Below are positions 1 through 12,665 of a stretch of DNA of 64,000 nt, in pieces (position 1 is the first letter of the stretch; each line of letters begins with the position of its first letter). The notes beneath the pieces are model-generated. The model was not told the DNA's origin. It saw only the letters and a program-made list of their open reading frames with translations, and made no database searches. Source of the DNA: Adenanthera pavonina (lineage: Eukaryota > Streptophyta > Magnoliopsida > Fabales > Fabaceae); contig JAIVEN010000010.1 in assembly GCA_026686845.1 (NCBI GenBank), forward strand, positions 23,472,001 to 23,536,000. The letters are read 5' to 3'. The translations under genes were made by a program, and so were the position numbers.

Positions 1-3000
1 GTCAAGCTTTAGCAATGGAATTATGAGTTTTGGAATGGTTGTGCATTAGACTAACTAAAGGTACAGTGTAATTGTAGTATTTTAATTGGATAATTGGAGG
101 TGATTCGACTCGTGTTCAGTGTTGAGGCGTTGGGTTTAGCCTGTGTGTATGGTGTTGGAAACTTCAGGTAACCAAGTGTTGTGTTTATATGTTAATTGTT
201 AATTTGTATTTATATATTTGTATATATGCATGTTTCTGTTCATACCACAATATTATTATGTGTGTGTCTCTGTATGGTTTCTTCTACATATCATGGTATG
301 CACATGACTAGATGAGTTATGAATCTAGATCCATGACATTAGTATATGATGATGATGAATATAATATTATATGTGATTCTATAACATGTTAGCATGACAT
401 TGATGAGTATGATAATGATTCTATAGTGGCATATCCATGTTGACAAGGCATAAACATCATCACCTCACCACATGAGTATAGTAAGGTATAGTGGATTGGG
501 AGGTGATGATGAGATGAGAAATGATATGATGAAAACTTACCACTAAATCTTCTCCTATGGCCAGGAGAGCTAGGTGGCAATAGACTGCACCTTTCCTAAA
601 TTATCACCAATTCAGGTAGTCCAGGGGAAGGAGAGCCATGGTCCAAGTATGAATGTAACCTTTGCCCTGGTTGTATTAGTGAGAGATGAGCTTAGTGATG
701 TCCTAGAATTAGTCTTCACTAGCTATTGGAAGGGAATCATCTATTGGAAATGTCTTGTAATGACATTAGCCCATAATTCTAGCCGTATATGAGGGAGACA
801 TGCATACATTGCATTTTGCATTACATCACACAATACGCATATTTGTGTGAACTAATGATATAGGTTGTATGTGTTTGTGTCCCCAAATACTGAGACTTTG
901 CCTCACACTCTCCATAGCTAACATTTCAGGTGAACACTCTAATACTAGTCCAAAAAAGACTAAGGAGTCATAGGTTTCTTTGCTTTGGGAACATCTTTTG
1001 TAATTTTACCATTTAGTCCATGTAATGATTTGAGCCAAGTAAAGTTAGGTGTTTATGTATTGTCTAGTTATCCTAGGAGTGATGTTGTGTATGTATATGA
1101 TGATATGGATGTAACGTCCCAAGAAAACTAAAATATCTAGAAATGCATGAGGAATTCGTAAAAACAAACATTGTTTTACATAAAAAATGAGAAAATTATA
1201 TTTTTACCCCTAAAGAATTATAAAATGACATCCATATCCCTAAAGTCATTAAAAAAAGTGGAATGAGTATTAGAAATGCCTTAGGGCAAATTACACCTAA
1301 TGACCCGAAAGTTTCAAAAATTATAATTTAACCCAGGTCAAGGGTAATTTTCAAAATATGAAAAATTACTGTACAAACGAAGCCTTCAATGAGAAAAGTC
1401 CAATGGTATATGGCATTGAGGGTTAATATTTAAGGATGAAGAAACAATTAGTGTTTAGTGTCTAAAAGTAATAACAAATCGATAAAGTAAATTGTGGGCC
1501 TACCAATGATTAAAAGGTAATCGGGATAGGATATGAGCTATACATAGATATCATTTGGGATAAAATAATTAATAAAATAGAAAAAATAAAACTAAAATAG
1601 TCCTGTAGTCCAAAAATGTTAAATTATTATAAAAAGCAGTTTTATCGGTATAGTTAAAAATTACCCGGTTCAGGATATATCTAGACCAGAAAAAATTGAA
1701 CAATTTTGGGACACTCAAAGCTCTCTTGTGCATGACATTTCAGCTCACTTTTTTGTCCAAGACTTCTCATGGAAGGCATGCCAAAAACTTGTTAAAGAAG
1801 GCTTGACTTTTTGCACCAAAAAGTGATTAGGATTAAGCAAGGTAATTAGTAAGTTGATTAAGTCAAATAAACACTCTCTTTCCTCCTTATTTCAGATGTG
1901 GTCAGCTACTGCCACGTGAGAAAATTGGAATATTTAATTGGTTTTTAATAATACTTCTTAAAGAAGTAGTTTTTTTTTTCTTGGTAACCAAACTCAAGGC
2001 AAAGTTTACTATGATTAATTGACAAAATAGACTTCTTACTTTCTCTCCCTCATTTGGCCGACCAAGTGGTCTAAAAATAGAGAGAGAAGAGCTTCAACTA
2101 CACAAGATAGAACCGAAGAAAGAAGAGAGAAAAGAGAAGAGGAAAGGAAAGACAAGGAAGAAAGCTTGGAGAATCAACTATCAAGGTAAGTGTGTCATCC
2201 CTTCAAGCTAGTTTCTTAAGTTGTATGGTATGGTTTCTTGGAGTTTCTCCAACCTCTCCTTATGCTAAGATTTCAGCCAAACCCTAGAGGAAGCAAGGAA
2301 TGGATTTTGATGCAATAAACTTAGGAGAAACACTAAACTAACAACCTAGGACATGATTTTGGAAGTAGTTGGGTGAGTTTCAAAACAAATCATTTTCTCT
2401 CCTTTTCTTGATACTTTAGATCAGAACATAGCATCAATTTAGAGTTGGAATTTCATGTTTTTATGCCAAAAATGAGTTCCTCATGGTGGAAAACCTTAGG
2501 AACAAGTATTGATTTCAAGAAAAAGCCAAAGGAGAAGAAAATGAAATTTTAGTGTTTAATTGGGACTTTATGAAACCACCCCTTGAATCTATAGTTTAAG
2601 TAGCTAATTGATGATGTATTTAGGTTTGAGGAAGCTTGTGGAAGTGTTAGAAAGAGGTACAACTCAAAGGAAAAACAAGTGGAAGCATAAAGGTAGCATT
2701 TTTCCATTATATGCATTTTATAGTCTTGTGAATTTTTATGAACCCTATGACTTGTTTGATGCCATGATTAATATTTTGTGATGTCTATTGATTGTTGGCT
2801 GAGTTGTTTAAAAGGGCTTGAATATCCAGAATTCCCAATTTACAAAGTAAAACTTTGCCGAAATTTTTATAAAAATGTTATGGCATTATATGAATTGATG
2901 AGTTTTTTGGATATATATGTATGACTGGATAATGCTACTCAGATTTTTTGAATCTCGCCACTCCTGTTTAATGACTAACCATGCTAGGGAGAAACAATAG

Positions 3001-4872
3001 AAAAGAGCTAAGGAAGGAGCAAGAGGCATGAAGAAGAAAATGATGAATTGTTATTTGTGCCTTCTTTTATATAAAGTTGTAAAATAGTGAATATTATGTT
3101 AATGTTACAGAAAATGTATGAGATTTCCCAGTTCTGGATCTTGTGATATGAAGTTATGTTCTACCAAGTTTCATGCCAAAATGACTTCATTTGCATGGGT
3201 TTTGGTAAGCAAATTACAATATAGATTGAAACAGGGTATTTTCCAGATGTGTCTATTTATTTCATCCTTGTTCTGTGATTAATGTGAGCATAGGTTTCTA
3301 GTATTTTTATACAGAAATAGGACATCTTAAGCTTTAAAATGACACATAATTCACCCCATTTGGAGTTGTGTTCAATTAATGGTGAATTTTCAAAATGAGG
3401 GTTCAGAATAGGGCAATATTGGGAAAACTGGAAACCAAAAGTTAAGTGCTGAAAATTTCATAAGATAGCATAAAATTGAATAGAGCTCCAAAAATTTAGT
3501 GGTTTACATATATAAAAATTGCTATCTCTTAAGTTTTATATGCCACTGATTTGGAAGTGATTGGAGTTATAGAATAAAAGATATGTAAGTTTCCCAAAAA
3601 CTGTCCCAATAACAATAGTATTTTGACCCTTCACAATTTAAATTAATGCTATTTCCTGTGTAAGTGAAATAAATATATAAGAAAAATAATTCTATAAGTA
3701 GACATATATAGCTTTCAAATGACATACAGTATGAATGATTTGGTCATCAATACAATGAAATATGATTTTTCAAATTTCAAGTCAGAAAACTGAAAGGTAG
3801 AAAAATGAACAAATGAATAGTTAAAGTCCATGAAATTGACTCTATGAATTGGCCCAATGAAGTTACTATTTTATATTTTTCCCATGTAGATCTGAATTTA
3901 GGAACATTTTAGAGACTTAAATCACTTAAGATGATTTTTCTAGATTTAGTTATAAATTTTCAAAATTCATTGGGTAAAATGGAAATTGCCAAATGAATAC
4001 AGTACTCCAAATTTTGAAAAATTATATTTTTATTATATTATGATTCTAGTTTCTAAATTATGATGAAAGTAATCTAAAATGATCTAATACATGGGAAATG
4101 AGCCATAGAATAACGTTTTACAATGGATGATTGTGATAATTTTGATGTGATGATATTGATGATGACGAGTTGGGGTTATGTGCTATGTATGGTATATATG
4201 CTTGTGATAATGATGTGGATCCTAATATGGGCTATTGTCATTGAAGCATGTGCCTGTGAGCTAGATTGACCATATAAGTGAGCCCAAAGAGGGTTTTGGA
4301 CTTTGTATGTATATTTTGGGCATATAATCCATTATGTGAATTTAGGGTTTAAGGGGATCAAATCTCGGAAGAGTGGTTTCTTCAGGGTAAAACCTCTTTG
4401 GACAGGTTAATTTTGTCTTTTAGGACCTGTGTGAATGGTTCTTGGGTGCCAATTTGCCGTTGGTGGCAATTGGAGATAGTTGTTTATGATTTTTGGCCAA
4501 AAAGTGATTAAATTGGCCACAGGCTTCCAAAATCTCTAGACAAAAATAAATTAAGGTGAAACTAGTGTCTATAATTAGATTGAGACAAGATTGACCTGTA
4601 GGAGTTAAAATTAGATTAATCAAAGATCGAAGCATAAAGTTGTGAGCATCAAAAGTTTACCCAAAAAATCAACAAAGTGCTGATTTGATTACTAATATGG
4701 GCGGTGTGACGCCAGAAGCTTGGCTGTTGCACCAACCTATTCTACCCGCCATACGCCGTAGTAATTCTGTAGCTCACCACTACTCCATTCTATTCTGGCC
4801 TTGTTCTGAGTTTTTGTGTTATTTTTAGGTTTTAGGATTTGATTCGAGGTGTTTTGGGAGTAGGCTATTACA
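1..4872 (+). mobile_element. Ty3/gypsy LTR (partial, left end outside window), split by B1
   Basis: Positions 1-1109 and 4128-4872 together read as one LTR in plus orientation. They match, in reverse complement, the LTRs of the minus-strand gypsy elements at 20995-23310 and 44265-46265, for example the block around 570-720 with its gtgcaccttccctaaat-like motif followed by ggggaaggagagc. The right end is GTAGGCTATTACA, a decayed form of the family end GTAGGGTGTTACA. No primer-binding site follows it, so it is a 3' LTR or a solo LTR. The left end and any internal region lie outside the window, so a TSD cannot be tested. Confidence 0.75.
1110..4122 (+). mobile_element. Family B solo LTR, copy B1
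   Basis: A 3.0 kb unit beginning TGTAACGTCCC and ending CGTTTTACA. It is flanked by the perfect 5-bp duplication ATGGA (1105-1109 and 4123-4127) and inserted in the gypsy LTR. It has no coding sequence and no internal retrotransposon domain. It shares long stretches with the other B copies, for example the segment around 1180-1480 (low-complexity AAAATGAGAAAATTAT-type text, then AAGTTTCAAAAATTATAA). A purine-rich tract at 2085-2180 is followed by AAGGTAAGT, a splice-donor-like sequence. Solo LTR is the simplest reading; a complete parental element is not in this window. Confidence 0.85.
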
Positions 4873-5282
4873 CATAATTGCAATAAGTTTCACCAAATTA
4901 ATTTCAAAATAGTTTGTAAAAAATTTATAGACTGATTTAGGTTGTTCAAAAAAATTGGGCAACTTGTAACTAATAATAAAACAAATTGATAAGCAAATTA
5001 ATTAATTAGATTGATAGCAAGTTGTAGTGATTGATTAATTAGCCAAAAAAACCTCTCAGATTATTGATTAAATAATTTTTTATTTCCATCAATAATTACT
5101 TAATATCAACAACAAATTATTAAATTTACAATTAATATCAACAATAATTTTTCCATTTTCATCTCACCAAATTTTGATTGTTCAGATTTTATTTTATTTT
5201 ATATATTTATACAATTTGAATATTTTTATTTTGATAAAAAGTATAATTTAAAATAAAAATATTTTTTTAAACTATCACGTTT
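4873..5282. other. Unassigned AT-rich DNA
   Basis: About 400 bases between the gypsy LTR end and the TSD of B6. It is rich in AATTAATTA and TTTATTTTA runs. I see no ORF, repeat end or RNA gene. It is probably older intergenic DNA into which B6 inserted. Confidence 0.5.
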
Positions 5283-5287
5283 ATGTA

Positions 5288-7679
5288 TGTCACACATTAA
5301 CCTTAGGAACCATTTACTATACATTATTAGTAGTTTAGATTCCAATTAGATGTATTTGGAAGTAAATTTTGGCCAAATTCAAAAATTCCAAAAATTTACC
5401 AAAAGTCACTATTCATTTGGTAAATATAAAAATTTGGCTGAATTTTGAAAAATCATAACTAATTCTAGAAATATCATTTAAGGGTGGTTCAAATTGCTAT
5501 ATTCATCTCTTAAAATATTCTCTATAAGGAAAAAATATTAATTTGGAATTTTATTAGGCAGATTGCTACAGTAAATTTCGTGAATTTACTTGCAATTTTA
5601 CCCTAATTTTTCCAAATTTCATTCCCTAAAATTCCATAATACCATACATTCAATGGTAGTCACATAACACATATAAAATTGATCCAAAACATACTTTTAT
5701 TCATCATCTAGGAGTCACACATAATTTACATATTGTGACATAAAATATCATTATATTTGATATTACATAAGTATCCAAAATACCCTTCCTATTTCTAAAC
5801 ATTTCTTCATGGATCCTCCTTTATCTCCTTGCCTTTCACATGATTTGAACCTAATCATGGTTAGATATTTGGTGGGGTGAGATTTAAGAAAATCCCAATA
5901 ACATCATAATCTCATTCTTAGCATAATATTTGAAAATAATTGCAAGAAATATGATTTCATTTTGGCATGGTAACATTTAGGATCAAAAGGCATCTTTTAG
6001 CATGTTCATTATGTTCTTCACATGTTCATGCTTGTTCATGCAAAATTCATAGCATATTCATCATTCTTTCACCATTTTGATCCAACATCATCATCATATT
6101 CATAACATAAACATGTTTTCTACCTACCAATCCTAGAAATACAAGATCTAAACAATCATTTAGAAATAAAATACAAGAAAGGGAAAAGATGTTACCTTAA
6201 ACTTGTAAATTTTCCTTTCCTTTCCTCCTCCTTCTCTCTATAACTCACTCTCTCACTAATATATGGTGGATTTTCGTTTTTGGGTGTGAATAATGGAGGG
6301 GAGGAAGAGCCTATTTATAGACAACAAGAAGCAACTCCATCCCTTTGATTAACTTTTGATCCAAGGGCCAAAATTGCACTACATCATCTCTTTTCTCCAC
6401 CATACACCTAATTTCTTCACATAATTGTTATCTAATTAATTTTCCCTCTCTTGTTATTAATTTGGATGCCACTTTTATCTCCAAATAAGGTAAATATTGC
6501 ATCATTATACTTACATAAGCTTACTTCATCCAAACTTCCAATTTTGACACCTAATCTTTGAAATAGTGTCATGCATGGTGGTTAACTCTTCTCCACTCCT
6601 TTTGCACGAAATTTTGAGTCCATATTCAGCCCAATATGATGCCTTTAATTATTTGGGCTTAAACCATCTAATTCTAGGACCAATTTCAACATATACCGGG
6701 TTTTCGAGCTCTAATTATGTAAATTTTGTCTGGTAAAATTTTTCATGCATAAATATATTTAAAATATGAATTTCAAACTCATTATGACCTTAATTAATAA
6801 TTTCTAAGCCCATATAATTTATTTTAGAAGATATTTTACCTTATTGGGCTTTAACCGAAAACACCGATAAAATTAGTGCTGATTAGTTTTTCCTGTAACT
6901 TCTCTGCATAGAGGATTATTATAAACCTTCTAATATTATTTTGAACTTATTCTTGATTATTTCATAGTCTACTGGGTCACCTATAATTTAATTAGCCTGG
7001 AAATTGGATGAATTGGGCTCTTTATCCTTTCTTGACATCATTTGAGCTATTCTTGTCAATAATACTTCTGGGTTTTCCAAAAATCATCCCTAGCCTATTA
7101 GGGTTTTCTAAACCTTTATTGGGCCTCCATGAATAGTACTTTTGGCCCATTAAGAAACCGGTGCAGTCTTACTGGGCCCGAACTCCAATTTTGGCCCAAT
7201 ATCCATTAAACCGATTCTATGGCTATTCAAACCTTATAGAAAAATCTATTATCTCTTTTTATGCCCTAATATATCTGAGTTTCCTAATATAGACTTATTT
7301 TCTAATTCTTATTAATTTACAGATTATGGAACTTCGGATCAATTTTCTGCCCAATATATCTATTTTCTGGTTTTACTTATTAGAGTATAATTTCTTACGA
7401 GAATTTTCTTGAATCACCTCCTATAACCAGTCTTAATAAATACTGGACAGATGATTTGTTTAAGGAAATGACATCTATGTCCCATTTTTTGTCTTTTTAC
7501 TAATAATTAATATTTTCAATTATGCCATCCAACTTTCTTTGCAATTTGGTCCCTGATCATTCTTTGCAATTTAGTCCCTACTTTGATCTACATAAGATAT
7601 TTAAGCTCCTTCAATTCTAATTATGTAGTAATTCTCTAAACTAGAATTCAAACAAAATCATAAAAATTTAGATGTTACA
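5288..7679 (-). mobile_element. Family B solo LTR, copy B6
   Basis: A 2.39 kb unit starting TGTCACACATTA and ending AGATGTTACA on the plus strand, with perfect TSDs ATGTA at 5283-5287 and 7680-7684. Read on the minus strand it is collinear with B1 and B3: AAAATCATAACTAATTCTAGA-like text near the left, a (C/T)-rich leader at 6210-6260, and TTTTCGGTT/ACCGATA-like blocks. Its sense orientation is minus because its TATA-like sequence and GA-rich leader read that way. There is no internal region. Confidence 0.85.
6312..6320 (-). promoter_or_regulatory. TATA box of family B LTR (copy B6)
   Basis: CTATAAATA on the minus strand, followed by GGCTCTTCC and a GA-rich leader running toward 6200. The same arrangement recurs at 47072-47079 (B2) and, as TATATAC, at 27216-27222 (B5). 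Position and conservation suggest the LTR core promoter. Confidence 0.5.
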
Positions 7680-7684
7680 ATGTA

Positions 7685-9160
7685 CAACTATCTTTTTTTA
7701 TTGGTTAAAAATATTTTTTTAACTATCAATAAGTGTAATTTCCATTTATTTTTGGTATTCTCCTTCGGCAATTTTCTCGATTTTTCTTACAATTTCCTCT
7801 CGTCCATAACAGCCTAAAATTCCAACACTTCACGTCAGCGATATATACATATAGCTTAATAATCGAAAATCGAATTTGTCAAATAATTATACATTTAAAA
7901 TTATTTAGACAAATTTGACCAAAATAATTATTAATTAATTTAATTAGTTTGGCAATTCATTGATTTAATATTGATCACTATTAGAATAATTTATTATTGT
8001 TTTCTTATAATTTTTTAAATGAATTAAGGATTTAAATATCATTTTATATATTGATGAGAAATTTATGGATTGGTCAAAATACATTACCTTGAATTAATTA
8101 TTTAATTTACTAATAAAAATTTTCAATTGCTTAATTTGAAAATTGAAATCTAACCATCTTAACTCCCTTTGTCTTAATCGCATCCTTCAACTCAAACGAT
8201 ATATACTACAACAATATAGAAATATTGCAATCAAACCCAAACCATAAAAAAAAAATCATTGAATCAACATAATATTAAAGAGAACTGGATGAAGTAGATC
8301 ATCAATAACAAAAAATTAGAATAGTTGCATATACGAAAAGCCCATACCTAAGCATTCCATAGACGGCATCCCACTAACCAACATGCAATAGAGGTCAAAG
8401 AAAATATGATCTCCAAGATCAAAATGTCATTAGCAGCATAGAATATTTATAAGGATATAAATAAGATATATTTAGATTAAAATATTAAAGTGTTTGTGAT
8501 ATTTTTATTTTTAGTTTCAAGAGGATTAGATTGAGATATATATGGAGTAAAAATTAGAAATCAGATTTAACAAATCATAAATTAATTTTCCAAATTTTGT
8601 CAATTAATTTCATGCAAAAATTGTGCCTTCAAGAGGCGTGTCAGATTTTCATACTTTTGGTAGGCCACGTGGAGCAGGCCTACATTTCCAACAACTCATT
8701 CTTGTGACTATTGATTTAGTATATATAATAGATAATAGATTGATAGATAATAAATAACAAATAAATAATATAATATAACAATACTAAATTTCTAATTTTC
8801 TTCGAAATGCTAAAGTGGAAACATGAGATTCGAGCTTTTGGTTCTACTTTTATATATATAATGCCGGGCAAATCAATTAACCACATGATTAATGAATCCA
8901 AAAATCCAAGAGAAAAATGCAACATCTAAATTGGCACCCAACATCAACATATTATATTCAAACTATTTTCTTTATATAATTATTATGTAATATTTGGTAC
9001 TATTAAGTCAAAGTCAAGTATTGATTGGTCCAAATGACATAACTCTTCCAACATGACTTTTTTTAATTCACAAAGCTCCAATAAGATACATTGCTTAAAG
9101 AGTGTTAAGCACCTTGCTACTCAACCCAACTGCTGTTGCTTATTATATTCAAATTGTTGG
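7685..9160. other. Unassigned AT-rich intergenic DNA
   Basis: No convincing gene, repeat terminus or RNA gene. It contains long AT tracts such as 7910-8110 and a short minus-strand ORF at 8716-8925 whose composition (poly-Ile/Tyr tail) is that of random AT-rich sequence. Confidence 0.5.
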
Positions 9161-9162
9161 CT

Positions 9163-9412
9163 GCAAGTACTACATAGGACACTTTCTAGATTGGTTAAAA
9201 TGGACTTTCTAGATTGGTTCTAGAATAGATGTAGAAGTGACTAACGTAAAAAGTATCACTTTCTATATCAACTCTATAACCGATCTAGAAAGTATTTTCT
9301 AATTCGGTTGTTTTAAACAATAAATCTAGAAAGTGGTTAAATGGCACATATGGAAAGGCTTTCTAGATTGGTTTTTTATCCAAAACCGATCTAGAAAGTC
9401 CCTTTTTTGAAA
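9163..9412. repeat. CACTA-like subterminal-repeat remnant
   Basis: Five to six copies of CTTTCTAGATTGGTT or its complement AACCGATCTAGAAAG alternate in both orientations. The left edge reads AGTACTACATAGGAC, close to the CACTACTACA type of CACTA terminus but mutated. A right terminus is not found, so this looks like one end of a different CACTA family or a small deletion derivative. Confidence 0.5.
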
Positions 9413-9985
9413 AAAAAAAATCAGCTATATATATATGCAACCCTATCCTATTGCCCTACTGAACCTATTGATAAGAAAAGACATATTACATTATGGAGTA
9501 TACGACCTAGCAATTCAATTACATTTAAGTTCCATAGCCCTAGCTAAAAAAAATATCAATTCATTTTCTAATATACTAACACATTCTTAATACCTTTTAA
9601 CTAATATGATGGTTCTAACATCAAAATCTAAGATAAAAACCTAATAATTATGTATAGATGCTCATCCAATAAAAGTAAGTTTAGTTTCATGTTAGTAGAA
9701 CATAAGATCCTGGAAATGTTATATTATATCATCATCATAAAAAAAAAAAAGCTCACCTCTTTGAAAACTTCCTTGGAGATAGGCTACAAACTTGTGAATT
9801 CAGCCAACCTTGGATAAAGCAGAAAATACATCAACAACATTACTAAGTAAACTAATTCTTTGGTTCATTCTACCAAAATAAGTAAAAAAAGAAGGAAATA
9901 AAAAAGCAAAAACCCATCTATTTGACTCCGAACAAAAGTAAATATATAGTTATGCATTGGATATTCAGCCCGACAATTAATGAAG
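9413..9985. other. Unassigned DNA
   Basis: AT-rich, with ATATATAT at 9427 and an A-run near 9740. No supported gene or element end seen. Confidence 0.4.
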
Positions 9986-10239
9986 TACCATTTGTGCTTG
10001 ATTAACTCTTGGCTAATGCTTTCTTTTCCTTACCCTTCTTCCCTTTTTCCACTATCGTTCAATTCAAGATGGCTCAGGTTTTGGCAAAAAAAAAAGAGAT
10101 GTCTCAGGTCAAAAAAAAGAATCAAGATGTATCATCACATACATGCCATCATATTATCACATTTTTCATAAAAACATCATGTAAACCTTAATTCATTACA
10201 TAGGCACATTTGAACACATAAATTTTCACTACTACAAAA

Positions 10240-10497
10240 ATAGGTTTTGTAGGCGGTTATTTTTAGCTTTTTTTGGCAGTTATGAACCGCCTACTATTTG
10301 AGCGCTATAAAAGGAGGCAACTTTTGTTGGCGGTTATAAACCGCCTACAAAAGTCCCCTTTCGTAGGCGGTTATCTATGTAACCGCCTACAAAAGTCTCT
10401 TTTTGTAGGCGGTTATCTGAATAACCGCCTACAAAAGTCCCTTTTTAAATAGACTTTTGTAGGCGGTTATATAGATAACCGCCTACAAAGGGTATCC
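10240..10497. repeat. Left subterminal repeats of CACTA1
   Basis: About ten units of GTAGGCGGTTAT / ATAACCGCCTAC in alternating orientation, paired so that each pair could fold as a hairpin with a short loop. Subterminal repeats of CACTA elements are known binding sites for the accessory transposase protein; binding here is inferred. Confidence 0.75.
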
Positions 10498-11756
10498 AAT
10501 TTAAAAAAATATATATTTTGATATTGGATTAATCCAGTATCAAATATTAACCTACTAAACTTATTGACAAAAAAAAATTATTATATTAAAAAAATCCACA
10601 AATCATTATTAACTTTATTAATAAACCAAAGAAATTACACACATTAATCCATAAAAGTAATAAAAAAAAAACCTAGGATACAACTTAAACAAAAAAAAAG
10701 AAAAAACCTAACATACAATGTAATAGAAACAATAAAAATAAATCAGAAGTAGCAGACTGCAAGGATTAACCAAACTGAATCCAAAATCTTTGATCTTGTT
10801 CATATGTAGATTGTTCCATACACCTAGCATACACCGAAAATAAATGTAGCCCAAATTAGTTCATGTCGTTTTGTTATCCAAAAAAATATCAGCTAATGAA
10901 GCTTGCAGGTTCCATACACCTAACATAACATGTTTATAAGCTGGCTGCTCATCAAGGAGCCAATTACCATATTGAAAACTTAATTACCCCAACCAATGTG
11001 TGGTCACCCAACAAATATATAGCAGGCAAAATGCCTCTGTTCACAGCAAAAAGAACAAAGAAAAGATTCTGATAATGAAATGCTTCTTGTTGATAGTACA
11101 AGTATTCCAGAAATTTTTAGAAGCAATTCAATCTCGGTGCAGTAGTCCAAGTTTAAGCAAGTAGAATTTTAGAGTTCATGCATTTGGAGTTTCATAATGG
11201 TGATAAAGCTTTGATGAAGGAAGGTAGTATTAGTTCTTTTCAGACCTTAACAGACCTAACAAATATCCTAAAAATCTCAAAAAGAAATATATATTCCAAA
11301 CATGAAAAAAATGAATAAAATCAGATTTAGCACGACCTTATAGCATGATAAAGAGGGCGATACTATAACACAGCCTCCTGGAATGCCTGAAATAAAGTAG
11401 ATAATAGTGAGAAACCATATTGTCGTACATACAAGGAAAAAGGTCCACGATGATTAGGTGAGAGTATGATATAATCACAGGGCTAAAATCTAATGCTTAA
11501 ATATAAACTAATGTTATTGTCTTCAAGTGTCCAATGATATTGACCTTTTGAGAACAAAGATTTCCCACATTTAACAACCATTTCAGCCCTATGCTCTGTA
11601 GCCATCTTCAACAGATTTTCCTGGTTTTTCATTGAGATGCATTACATGGTTGCCTTCATCTTCTTCCAAGACTAATGAAAGAATAATAATGACCAAGACA
11701 CAATTGTTAATCAGAACAACATTTTGGAAAGTATTAAAAGGATCAAAATATATTAC

Positions 11757-11834
11757 CTTATTGTCAAAGTCTACTGCAGAGATGCCTTGCTTGTTAGAAA
11801 ACAAAGTTAAACTCTGTAATTCATAAAGCTCCAT
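11757..11834 (-). pseudogene. Captured exon-like fragment, gene not identified
   Basis: On the minus strand an open segment beginning ATG reads MELYELQSLTLFSNK followed by QGISAVDFDNK, then AAG|GTAATA, a good splice donor at 11756. Composition is that of a globular protein rather than random AT-rich translation. The phrase GISAVDFDNK resembles WD40-type proteins, but I cannot name the gene. It lies inside CACTA1 on the same strand as the DCAF13-like exons, so it may be from the same capture or a different one. Confidence 0.4.
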
Positions 11835-12665
11835 TTCAAGTGCAGGTGAGACTAGTAAACATTTTGTGACAATAAGATCTGTAACAATAAAAAAAAAAAA
11901 TGTCAGTTACAAAGTTAGATAATGTCTTTTGGTGTGTTTGAGGTGTGTTTCCTCACATAGTCTCAAGTTGATATCTTTTGGTCATATTTTAATATCTTTC
12001 CCTACATAGTCTTGTACATCTAGAAAAACTCCTATAGAAAAAAATTGTCAGCCAAAAATAGCAAATACAAAGATGTAAGCAAAAGAAACACTGACTGACA
12101 CTATGCTATATTTTAGTATGTTGAGATTGCTATAAATGCATGTATCATGGCATCTGTGATCTGTCCATTACATTGAATAACATATATCAAACTGGACAAA
12201 AGATACATGCAATTAAAGCATAATAATTTAGTTGCTTCACACAAAATTGAAATTGCAAGTGCTAAAAGCAAAGGGAAATAAATTATTGGACCTAGAGTAA
12301 AAGCAAAAGATTGACTTAAACTAAAACCAACCTACTAAAGTAATCTCTCACTGACAGAAGAATATTAAGCATTACAAGATTTGCCACAATCCACTCTCAC
12401 GAACTTCATTCTTTAAAGAGTGAATATCAGTAGTATTTATGCATTTGTGTCCAATTTTTCATAGCTATAGCAATTACCATCTTCATTTGCCTAGATGTCA
12501 AAGGAACTTGTTGATCCGAAAACATAACTTACTACAGGTTTGAATTAAAAAGATGAAATTTTCAACACGTCCTAACAAGAAATAAATTTATCTCAGTAGA
12601 TTCCAAAACTAAGACCTAAACAATAATAACTCTGAAGCCACCTGTAGAACAGCTAATGAACTTAC

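Noticed and set aside
8330..8420. Minus-strand stretch reading DLYCMLVSGMPSMECLG
   Set aside because: It looks faintly protein-like, but it is short, has no splice sites or neighbours and no clear family, so I do not call it.
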